Source: Chrysopilus asiliformis (Eukaryota; Arthropoda; Insecta; Diptera; Rhagionidae). From it: a stretch of DNA of 64,000 bases. Made by a program: the position numbers and the translations under genes. Every line of letters begins with the position of its first letter. Within the stretch, counting starts at the first letter, position 1. Under the pieces are notes generated by a model, which was given only the letters and a program-made list of their open reading frames with translations, was not told where the DNA came from and did no database searches. This document shows positions 40,401 through 52,400 of this stretch, piece after piece. Location: the NCBI GenBank assembly GCA_964034945.1, contig OZ035962.1, forward strand, positions 76,213,942 through 76,277,941. Reading direction: 5' to 3'.

Positions 40401-43400
40401 ATATTAGCAATCATCGATCAATTTATTCATTTTTGGTAATTTGGTAAATTTCGCATAAAAAGTGAGAAACTAAATTTTTTTTTGCTCGGCTAGTAAAATT
40501 AATGTCTTTTGATCTTGATTTCAATAAGCTTTTATGCGAAATACCTGTAATTATATTCAAATCAAATTTAATTTTTCCTAATTAATTATTGCGCACATTT
40601 AGTAATCAACGAAAATAATAAATGACGTCCCTTGTGATTTACGAGTACTTGTCTGGTAGTGAGATAATCTTTTGTAAGATTTAAGCTGCCCGAGGTCAGG
40701 AAAGAAAGGGGTTCGGTGTTTTATTCGTGGAAATTAGCACATGTTTGTTTGTATTTTAACATTTATTCAATGGGCGTGTTTACATTTAATTAGTAAAACA
40801 ATTTACACTTGAAATCGTTTATCACATGTCCCGGTGGAAACAACATGCAACTTCGTATTTCAAGTACAAAAATTAATTATTTTTACAAATGACATCGGCG
40901 GCCATGAAGTGAAGTACTTAAGGGTGTGTAATATACTAAAAGGACGAGCTTGTTTTTAATATGTCCAGCGCCGTTTAATTATACAACGATAAATTAAACA
41001 GAATGGATTTAAATACATTTGTTAAAAGTGAAACGATTTATATCAAGTTTTCCTATTCCTGGGATTTAAAAAAAATGTTTTCTACAACTAGAAAAATTAA
41101 TTTACTCCGATAATATGAAACTTAGCATATTATGTCCGACTTAAATTATTTAAGTCCCAGAATTTCTACGGTTTAAGTAGGTTAAGCACATAGATATACT
41201 AGATCGCTCGATTTGCTGTCTCAAATGGTCCCATTTCAATACAGTTCAGTGAATCAAAACGAGTCAAGTAAGAGCAAGATAACCGTATGAAAATAAATGT
41301 AGTCCTCTCGTTTAAACCGTGAGCTGTCAAAGGAAAATAGACCTTCGGAATGGTGTTGGCGCCTAAAGTTATTTGTTTGCGCCTAAAGTTAGTCTCAAAC
41401 TTGTGAAATTTGAATTTCGCGGCAAACTAAATTTGAATCTCGCGACCTTATACAGTTCAGTGGATGCGTTCAAGCACGATAAAGAGGGAAATACTTTTAG
41501 GACCATTTTTCAGCAGAGCTTTGTATGGTGACAGTTGTTCTATGTTATATAGTTCTGTGGTTAAGCACAACTCATTTTTTTAAGAATAGCCCGTTTGCCC
41601 TTATCGTGAATTTTGAATTAAAAATAAAGCTTAATACACTTATCTTCAGTATACACCAAAGGAAGTGCCCATAATAGAAAATTTTTATAAAAGAATGCGT
41701 AGTAAGCGATATCCTTTTTTTTAGAGTTTATATCTTGAGTGCACCGGCAGAAATCCGTCGCTGGCGAAAATTTTTGGTAGTCAAATTCAAATACCCAAGT
41801 GAAAATTTGCAATTAAAGTTTTTCGGAGTTGTATGAATAGGAAAAATTTCGTAATGAGTTTTCCACGGGCATCATAAAATAATTCGTGTCATGAAATATT
41901 TACCTCCTTTATGAAATATTTCATCGCTGAGTTCATACCCACTATGGAGTGACGTAATAATTTTTTAAAGCTTCTACGTTTTAAAAAGTTTTCGCAGAAC
42001 TTCACACGAAAATTCCAAGTGAAAGTTTTCTTATAGCAAGAACCAAAAGTTTCATGCAAAAATTCTTGGTGAATTTCATACAGAAATTCTCTATAGCAAA
42101 GATTTTTAGACAAAGAATATTCTTCTATGTGTTTTCATGTTTCGAACTTGCTTTTTTAGCATTATAATTCACACATTCGACAATTTCTTCTATTGCATTA
42201 ACAATAATGTAAAATGATCAGAGTTTGGGCATTTACATATGACTGCTAGTAAAGTAAAAAAATCACCTGCGGCATTGTTGCAAAACGGCAGGAGAAACAT
42301 GCAATTTCCAAAGAAAAAAAATCATTTTTAGTGAATAATAAGTAGCAAAGATTCAAATCATTGGGTCAAGCAAAGACTTACACCAAACTTAAAATTTAGA
42401 TTCACACCGTACCAATTATTGAGCTTTTTATTTATTACTTTGTATAAAAAATTTCAAATCTGTTTGCACACTCAAAAAAATGTCCAGGTCAACTTTTTGT
42501 CAGGTTAACTCTGACCTTACAGAGGTGTCTGTAAGCCAGCTAGCGGTCAGAGTTAACCTATCTAAGGTCAACTCGTGCAGCTCCCAATGCCCTACTTCAC
42601 CTGCTGGTGGCTTAATTTCAGAATTTCTCCGACCACAGGTCAACTCAGTTTTACTTGCCCACATGCAGGCGAACGCGCGCCTGCCCGAGGCCAATTACGC
42701 CGTATGTAGGTCGTCGAGTTAGCCTCCATTTTTCTGAGTGCAGTACGAAATTCAAAACATTTGACAGAATTTTTTGACCAGTTTCATAAAAAAATTTCTG
42801 TTATGAAACAGCATTCATTTCCTTATGAATTTCCGCAGATTTTTCCACTTAGGCAGGCCTCTCTGACACACATCTCTCTCTATCCTCAGATCCTATGGTA
42901 CATTTTTGGTTACATCGCTGTCGTAGAAACGAGCGAATATGTAGATTTAAACCACATTCTTCTGCTTAGCAAGATTTCATAGATAGGGTAAACGTCCCAA
43001 AAATAGGAGTTTGTTTTTATCTAATTATGATCTATATGGTTTCACTGAAATGCGATTTTTTTCACGCGGCGTTTAAGTTTATATGAAGCGCGTTGCGTGG
43101 TCGTATAGCCACCCAAACAAATTTAAACGTTTTTTACCTTCTAAAAAGGTTCTTATGTGTACAATCTTTTTTTGTTCTTTTTTTATTTATTTTGTTGTTC
43201 AATAAGAAATATTTTGTTGAAAAAAAAGTCTGATTTTTGTTGGGCCATTTTGAAAAATTACGGATTGTGTGCCATAGCTTTAAAAGGGTTTACTAAAAAG
43301 GTTTTTAACACTTTCGATCCTACCGGGACACATACGTTCCAGCAACAGTTCAATAGGTCGAAAGGGTTAATCGAAAGGGTTAAAGCATTGCCTTAATATA

Positions 43401-46400
43401 TTAGTTGTTAAATCATCTTGACGTCTAGGATTCAATAATTTTCTTGAAGAATTTTGCGCTTTTGGTAGGGTGACCATGTTTTTTGTGTCAATCCGCGACA
43501 AATTACCGACGGAGAGAAGGGGGCAGTGAGTAGGAACTTTTAATGCTTCAAAATTAATCATAAAAAATTTGAAAGGCTGATCAGAGGGGAAAAGCGTTTG
43601 TTTCAGACGTTGTTTTTTGTTTGTAAATCTGTTATGGGTTTTAAAAAAGCAACAAAAATTGCGCCGCAGGCAAAAGTTTTAGAGACAAACGTCCCGTTAT
43701 TAAAAATTACTTAATGAAATGCACCGCACGCGATTTTTTTCAAGAAAAATTCATTAGAAGCAGTAATTTCTGAGAAAACTCCGACGCAGTTGCAAATTTT
43801 TGGTGTTGAAGTCAATTTTTTTAATGATTAAAAAATTCCAACACTAGATTGCATATTTCCGGGACAAAAGGTGACAACATACCTAAATCCGGGACTGACG
43901 TATTATTACCATAGCTATGGGTCATTTAGGAATTATTTTATTTTACTTTGTAAGTACCAGATGTCGCTTGGCGAACAATTGAATACATTTAAATTAATTT
44001 TAATTGAAACAACAAGGAATTTAAATAAAACACTCCAATATGGCCTATACCATAAAATTACCAAAGAAAAACATAAATTTATTAGGTTAAAATTGTTAAA
44101 TTTTTTTTGACATTCCAAATCTGAATCGAAACCCGAAACCAATCCCAAAATCGAGGTTCTAAACACTATCTTAGGACCTTTACAAAAATAAATTTCTTAA
44201 GTGCTGTGAAATCAATGAAAATAAATTTCTAGGTTTTTGTTTAAAACCGGCAGAATTAATTTAAGCTATTTTGTGAAATGACAAGATTTTCTGGATATAA
44301 TGAGTAACTTTCTCATCTTGATTTGAAATGATCAAAACTATAAAAATCGAAGCGTCTTGTTTATTGCATTTAATATCAAACTCACAAAAATTCTTTAATA
44401 GGTCGATTTTAATTGGAAATAAGAAAATACTCAACTTGGCAATTTTTTTACAATTTAAACTTTTTTGACAAAAAAATATCGGGAGTTTTTTCGTTTTGAA
44501 CAAACATCGCTCAATGCAACGTGCCATCATAATGCAGTATAAGCAAATTATTTAAAGATCAATAAATGGAATACTTCAACCAAGTGACTGTATGATTTTT
44601 TTAGCACAACAAATAGCAAAAAAATAAATAAAAACGGGGAAACATAAAATAAAAAACACGTACCCATGCTTTAATAAATGACCGGACATTGGTTTTGTGA
44701 CCAAATTCAACAGGGATTTCGCTGACAATCTAAAAAAATAAAATTAAATAAGAAACACAAGAGAACATTGGGAAAATTAAATATGAAAAAAATAAACAAT
44801 AAACGGAACTAGGAGAGGAAACAAGGCTGGTTAAATATCATAATACAGAAGTTATACAAATAATACCAAAAGGTACATACAAGTCAAATGAAATTGGAGA
44901 ATCTATCGCAACATACCTTCCTTGAAGTGGTGTCCCGGCTACGCCAAAGTCCCCAGTGGAGCTCCAACGTTTTCCCAATCCAGAATGCACGGAATTGGGC
45001 CGTGGCGATGGGGATGGGGCCGGTGAAACAGAGCTACTGCTGTGTGAATCTGAGTGCAGGGAGCCATTTGACTGATGGATTACCTTATTCCGCTGAACAA
45101 GGTTTCCGACCGTAACTGCCGTATGACGACGTATTACAGTATCCGATTGATTTGCAGCCCGTGGCAGGGGTTTCCTCAGTTTCCATTCGTTACTACTGGC
45201 CGTGGAGGAAGAACTGTTATTTGTTGGGCTCGGAGAGGTCACTAAAAGTATAAAAAACGATTATCGAATTTCTACACAGTTGTATAAATGACTTGCTGTT
45301 GCTTACGTCTGTTAAATGTTGGCACTGGTGCATTTCGAGCGGGTGTGGACGGTGCGCTTCTGCCGCCATGATGTGAGGTCGTGACAACCGGTCCTCCTCC
45401 ACTTCGGTCTAGATTACCCTCTATCATGTTCAATCGCCGAAGGACATCGGCAAGGGTGGATCTGAGGCAAACGATTTCATCCTGTTGGGTTAGGACGCGC
45501 CTTTCCAGATCGTGGACCCTTCCAGCTAAACTGGATTTTTCCGATTCCAGCATTTCGTCTAAAATGTAATTAAAATCAATTATTAAGACATCATAGAATA
45601 TTTTAATCAATGAAAAAACAATGTGAAACATAGATTCCAACTAAAACAACATTGGCTACATTTAAAGAAACATAGAGCAGTTCCAAGTTTAAAATTAAAT
45701 TCTTAATCAAATACAACAAATGCACGGAAAAAATCGGCATAGGAAACGTTCCTATAAAAAATATAAAATATGGGAAAGCCATTATAGGACTCGTTCACCA
45801 TTTTGTCGCAAAGGCTTCCATAAATATCGGAACTAGTCCAATTTTTCGTGGAATCATTACTATATATATAGGGTTGAGAGAAAAATGGACATATTCCAAC
45901 AAAAGTAGCACCCGTTCCAAGGTTTTACTGGAGATATTCCTATACTGAGGGGGAAACAATGCTATATTATGGTATGTAATTGTTCCCATTGTTTTTAGAA
46001 GTGACCCCAATATTATGTAGGACTCAGTCTCACAAAAGTGTTGGCGGACACATTCCTATGCAATCACAATTTTGCCTGAAATGGATTTCGTACTAAAAGA
46101 AATTTTCTATCTGTCCCCGTTCTTGAGTTGGTCTCCGTCATGAATACAATACTTTCCCTCTGTAGCAGAGGAAAGTAAAGAAATATATTTTTGGGAATTG
46201 CTTGCAAACTAACAGTTCGTCGTAAAAACAGTTCGTCGTAAAAATTGTTAAATGAAGAAGTAAAGATATTAAAATTCTCTATAAATTTGCCTTTTATCGT
46301 AAATCAATCGTGATCTCTTACCGTTACCCAGATATTTCAGTAAAAAAATATTTTACTTGTCGGATTATAGTGTAAATTGCGTAGGAACGAATTGTGAGTA

Positions 46401-49400
46401 CAAATGGAAAACCGCCGTTTTCCAATAGATGGCGCTAGTAGTAAAATGCGGGTGAAAAAATGTCAGATCAGAAACGTCAAATGATGAGCTAGGCCTCTGG
46501 CAACAACTCCTTATCATTAAATTTGTGAATTTTTATCGCCGTCATATATTTTTTGGTGCGCGAAAATGTCGAAATTTGAGCCAAATAAGCGTCATTTGCG
46601 GGAAGTTTTGCGTTTTGCCTTCTATTCGAAAAAAATCTGCGGCTGAGGTGCGTCGAATGATTGTAGAAACTTATGGTGAGGCTTCTATTAGTGAAAGAAG
46701 GTGTCGCGAATGGTTTTCACGCTACAAAAGTGGTGATTTTGACGTGGAAAATAAGGAGCGTCCCGGACCGGTGAAAAATTATGAGCTGAAAAATTACTGG
46801 GTGAAACCATTACAGGAGCTCGCTACCGAACACAATTAATGCGTTTGAGCCAAGCATTGAAGGAAAAACGGCCACAATTCGAACAAAGACATGTCAAAGT
46901 GATTTTTCAGCACGACCACATGTTCCTAATGTCGTCAAAACCTACCGGGAAACACTGAATTGGGACGTCCTACCCCACCCGCCGTATTCTCCAGACATTG
47001 CCCCTTCCGACTACCACCAGTTCCGATCGATAACGTATGGCCTGACAGAGAAGCACTTCCGTTCTTAAGGAGAGACCAAAAATTGAGTCGATTTGTGGAT
47101 CGCCTAAAGAGACGGGCAGTTTTTCCGACGCGGATTCCGTATGCTGCCAGAAAGATGGGAAAAAGTTGTGGCTATTGATGGACAATATTTTGAAGAATAA
47201 ATATTAAGCATTTTTCCACAAAAACAGACTCAAAGTTTGAAAAAAAACGGCGGTTTTCCATTTGTAGTTCCAATAAATTTTGTATAAGAAAGTCATGTCC
47301 TGTTCACCTCCGATATTTATGTAGAAAATATCATAACAGTAGACGAGAGCACGAAGTGAGAACAACATCTGGAAAGGCGCATGAAAATCCAAATATGAAC
47401 ATTTTTTTCAGATCTGCAACTCATCACATTTGGATAATGTTTTTTTTTTGGTTTTCGAGAGGCTAATCCTTAATTTGTTCTGTGTTAAATACAAGTGAAC
47501 CAAAGACCATAAATTGGATCGAGTTGAGAATATTTTTGGTAAAAAAAATATTTTTCCTTTGCTAAACGAATAATCGTTATTAGTCGAATTTGACACCATG
47601 TAACATCTGACTCTGTCAACACTGAAACTTGTGATGAAAGACAACCATTCCAATATCATTTCTGATATTCAAAAGGATATACACAAACCTAATTATGAAA
47701 GTTGCTCGAATCGATGAACCAGACAAGTTCACGAGAGATTTAAATTTAGGTTTATAATTACTATTTATATGCATTAAAAATTGCCTATCGCACTACATAC
47801 AGATATTAGACCTAGGGTCAGAATTGAACTGAACCATAAAATTTTTTTATGGTATGCAAAAACTGTATAAGACTATTGCTTAATGACTATAACCATTATT
47901 TAATTAATCATTTAATGGCATTGCGATAAGACAACAGTAAAAATGCCGAAAAAAGAAGAGAAAAACACAAGAAAGATCATAAATCAATAAAATTGTAATT
48001 TCCTTAAACGGTTGCGGCGAACTGAACCGAAACCTAACAAATTTCAGGTTCATCCAGCGGCCTAATGTGCAAAAGTATTTGGCGCTTCGCAAAAAGCTAT
48101 ATAAACCCCCAGTTTGCTGCTTCCTACGCCCGGCAATGTTTCTATCCGCTTTTTATTTAGTTTTATCGTCTTGTATTCGAATAATGTAGATAATGTCAGT
48201 CTGAACGATTTGGGCATAGGTGAATTTCGTCTTGGGTTGTTTTCGCTTAGCCAATTATGCTGATGTTTATGGGAAAATGGGCGCTACCGGCATGGAAGTA
48301 GTTTTTTTTTTTTTTTTTGATTTTTGGGCGAGTTTTCCATTGACTTAGACACGTGTAGTATTTCCTTGGGAAAATGTGTTACATTCTTCCTTATGGGTAT
48401 GTTTTCCTTTTGCGTTTTTCGCACCATTTCCCAAGCATGATATGCGGCTATTTTAGCAAAGTGTCGGCGTTAAGTTAATTGATGAGATGGTTAAGTTATT
48501 TAACACCAAATCGTTTGTCAACATTTTGTCAAAATGTGTAATGTTTTATCATATATGAAAAAAATTATTCATTTTTATTGAATTTTGGAAACCTACATTC
48601 ATTTATGATTTGGAGTTGTCTTTGCCACTTTTGCGGTCAGAAAACGTTCTTTGTTCAATTTAGTGTAGAGTGAAAATAATGTTTGTGTCAAGGGTGATAG
48701 CTATTGTCATACTTCTTTTGTCTAATTCGTTTTGTATTTGTGTTAAAAAAAAATTGAGAAATACAGGTGGAGCTCAATTTATACACGAGGCAAAATTAAA
48801 GCCGTTTGTACAAATCGCGAGATTTCAACAATTTAATGTCCCAAAAACAAACATGCTGGGAAAGAATGTTTACGCATTTAATGGGATTTTAAATATTTTT
48901 TGGTACGACTTTTATTTATGTATATACATATTTAGTGGCCATTTTTTTATTTATAAAAAATAACAAATATTTTCTCTTGGGTGTAGCGTAAATTGAGCTT
49001 TGCCTGTAATCGTTCTATGTACCGTGTACACATCTTGGATTAAATTCTAATCAAAATTGGATTACACAGGACCTACATGTAACCCAATTTCTAATTCTAA
49101 TTCAGTAATATAGATAAGAGTTTTTTAAAAAAAAATTTTGGTTTGATTTATTTATAAAATTCTACAATAATTTTGATGAAATTCAAGATATTAATATTAA
49201 AAGTATTTAACTTTAATATTATTATATAATAATTAAAATATGAAGGCAAAAAAGACTAAAATATTTTCAAAAATTCACATGTATTAAATTCTAATCCAAA
49301 ATTGTATTAAGATTTCGTTAATATAATTTTTGGATTGAAAAATACTCCAGGATTTTTTTTCCGTGTAAAGATTGACTCATTGATTGCTTCGCGGTCCAAA

Positions 49401-52400
49401 CCTCGTCATCGTCGGCATTTCATCTTTCTCCCCGTTCTCCTCGCCCTTCGACTTCCATTGCTATCGGCTCTCAGATCTCACACTACAGAGGTGCACATCT
49501 TATATAAGAAACCGAATGGGGTGGATTTTTGTGGTCAAAAAAATTTCTGCCACAACAAGATCAAAATCAAAATCCATTTAATGCCGTTTGCACGAATGAA
49601 ACTTAGCATAACTTATTTTTTAAAGAATAATACGCGCAAACGGGCCTTAGTGGTTTAAAAGATTTAAGGAGAGAGAATAAGAAGGTACGGGTTTTTTGAA
49701 AACCAACCAATGCGTAAATAAACAATAAATCTTTACATTTTTCTGCAAAAAATGAGTAAACAATCATTGTTTACGTAAACAATAGCAAAGAATCGTAAAG
49801 AATGTAAACTATCGTAAACAAGCAGCTGTTTAATAATAATCTTCAACAATTTTTATTTTCGAAAGAAATAGAAGGTCTGAAACTTTTTTAAAGAATGGCC
49901 GGATTGTAACATCAGGACTTGTTAAAGCTAGCTCTGAAATAAATGGGAACTCCTGCTACATCTGCCCAAATTTCTATTCCGTCTGTAATTTGTTTATAAA
50001 GTGATTAAAAAAACCACTAGATTTACCCGTAATGTGTAATGTATATAAAAGTACGATTAGGTACTCTTTTTAAAGAAAAAAAATGAAATTTAAAGATTCA
50101 TTAAAGAACGAAATAACGGTAAACCCTTTAACACTAGAATGCCCGATGGAGTCATTTTGACTCCTTGCGAACATTTTTTTGTCATCAATTTTTTTCCTGA
50201 TTAATTTTACGTGAAAACCTCTCGTACTCGTGACTTTTATTCATTTTTATGACTGAACAAAATAATATCATTGAGAATAATATTAGCACACTTTTATCGT
50301 CTATTTTTTAAAAATTACGTCCAATGCCCAAAGGAGTCATTATGACTACTAACGATATTGGAGTTTCCAAAATCCCGCCAATTTTGCATTCTCTGTTAGT
50401 TCTGTGTGATAAGGGTAGTTCAGCCAGGAACCACCACAGACAGCTAAATACTGTCAAGTCAAGGCACAGTGCAAAAAAATAGGGCAGTGCGAACATGTAT
50501 TATCTGCAAAAAGTTAGTATGTTGCTTTCGTACTATTGAAAGACGGTGCCAGTTTCATGAAAAAAATATATAAGCCATAATAACAAAGTTTTGCTGTATC
50601 TTTAAAAAAAATTTATAGATTTTTCATCATGATTTCAAAAAAACCACGCACAAAATAATTTTTTTTTCAATAAAACTATCATGGGAGTCGAAATGACTCC
50701 ATTTGGGCATCTAAGGGTATTGCTAGTATCGGGCATTCTAGTGTTAAGAGGTAAACAAAAGAGGGACTGAAGACTTCGGTGCAAAAACCGGTCATCTCCA
50801 TTTTTTGTCAAAAATGAGTTATTGATACCAAATGCAAGAATAAACGTATCCGCACTTTTGGCTGCAAACCCCGGACTTGTTGGAAGCCTGTGTAAAAAAA
50901 TATTAACCCGTTCGGTACATGTTTTTTTCTATGGGGGTTAAAAATTCTCTCTATACAAATTAATGATGTTTAAGCTATCAGTAGTCATTTAAAACAAAAA
51001 AAAAATAAAAAATTTTATTTTTTACAAATACGTCCACTGTAGTCCAGCTTTTGCACTTAAAGGTTCACTGAATGAGAATAGAGTGTTAAAAATAAATAAA
51101 TAATAAGTCAATTCAAATTTTTAACTGCGTTGCCATATGCCATCAAAATACCGAATGGGTTAAAGAAAAGAAGACGACTGAAAGCATTGTTTCACATAGT
51201 CTGACGCAGAAGTTTTTAAAATTTAATTTTAATTTTTGTTTTGGAAATTTTGTTATTTAATTCAATATGTTTTTATTTATTTATTTTTAAAGACTATTAA
51301 AAATATTGTTGTCCAAGTGGTTAAGTACTTGGCCCGTATTCCGGAGATCGGTTGTTCAATTCCCGACTGTGGCAAGTCATTCACTGTCATTCAAGTTCAC
51401 TCAACTTGCTTTATGAAATGAGTAGTGATAGTTGTTTTAACTATTGGTGTTAACGACTTCATAGGTCTAAATTGCTATCACGCCCTCTGCTGTTGATGGG
51501 TTGCAACGTAAAAGCCTTACAAATGTTGTAATTCATCCATGGTTCGCAATCCATGTAAAAACTGCAGGTACGAAGCAGGGAAGAAATTGTTACGAAACCT
51601 CAATTGAGGAGGCCCAGGTTCTTCGAGAGCTGTAGCGCCGAGGATGATGAAAAATGTTGTTGTAGTCATTAATCAATTTTGAAAACCACAAAAAATAGCC
51701 ATCTCTAAAATTTAAAATGTCTATAACTTTTTCAATAAAAATCAAAAAAATCTTTATTTCAAATTAAAATGATGTAAGAACACGTTTGATTTAAACTGTT
51801 TTTTTTAAACTTTGTAGAAGACCAAAAATCTCACGCTAATTGTTTTTTGTCTCTCCCGAAAAATTTCAAAAAGTGGACACTACCGGTTTTTGCACCGAGG
51901 TCTTCAATTCCTGAGAATTGAAAAAGCCCTCTAGCTTTGGTTTTTGAAGCAAAGAAAGCAGTGTGATAATAAATAATACATACACATTCGAGTTTCCATT
52001 AACCTTTATACTGCCGGGGTGGCAATCTCTGCGACTTCAAGCAATATGTAGTCTAAAGGTTAAAGAATTACCTTGTGTTCTTGCCTTTAGTTATGTCAAA
52101 TTTCAATATCCAAAATTTGATTTCCACCAAAATCTCAAAATGGCTTGTTTTAATCATTTCAAAATTACCGAAATTGAACAATCGACATTGTTAATTTTAA
52201 ATCGTTTTACCAATTGAGATGTGGTTTTCAAACACCTAAAAATTTTTTTGAAGTTTTTATTTATTTTTTATTTTTGTAAAAATTTTGACCTACTTTACAC
52301 TTTAGGTGAGAATAAAAGCCTTATTCAAAGATCGGGATATTTTTTTGGTCGCGTAAAAGGGGGCAAGTAACATGAGTGGATGCAAAATAGTCGCGGCGAC

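Noticed and set aside
43468..43890. hAT-like element with TAGGGTGACCAT start
   Set aside because: The right end matches only weakly (GTCACCTTTTGTCCCGG inverted) and no 8-bp duplication could be found.
49576..49649. Tiny TTA-flanked element with CCGTTTGCACG / CGCGCAAACGG
   Set aside because: Only about 12 bp of imperfect inverted match; could be chance.
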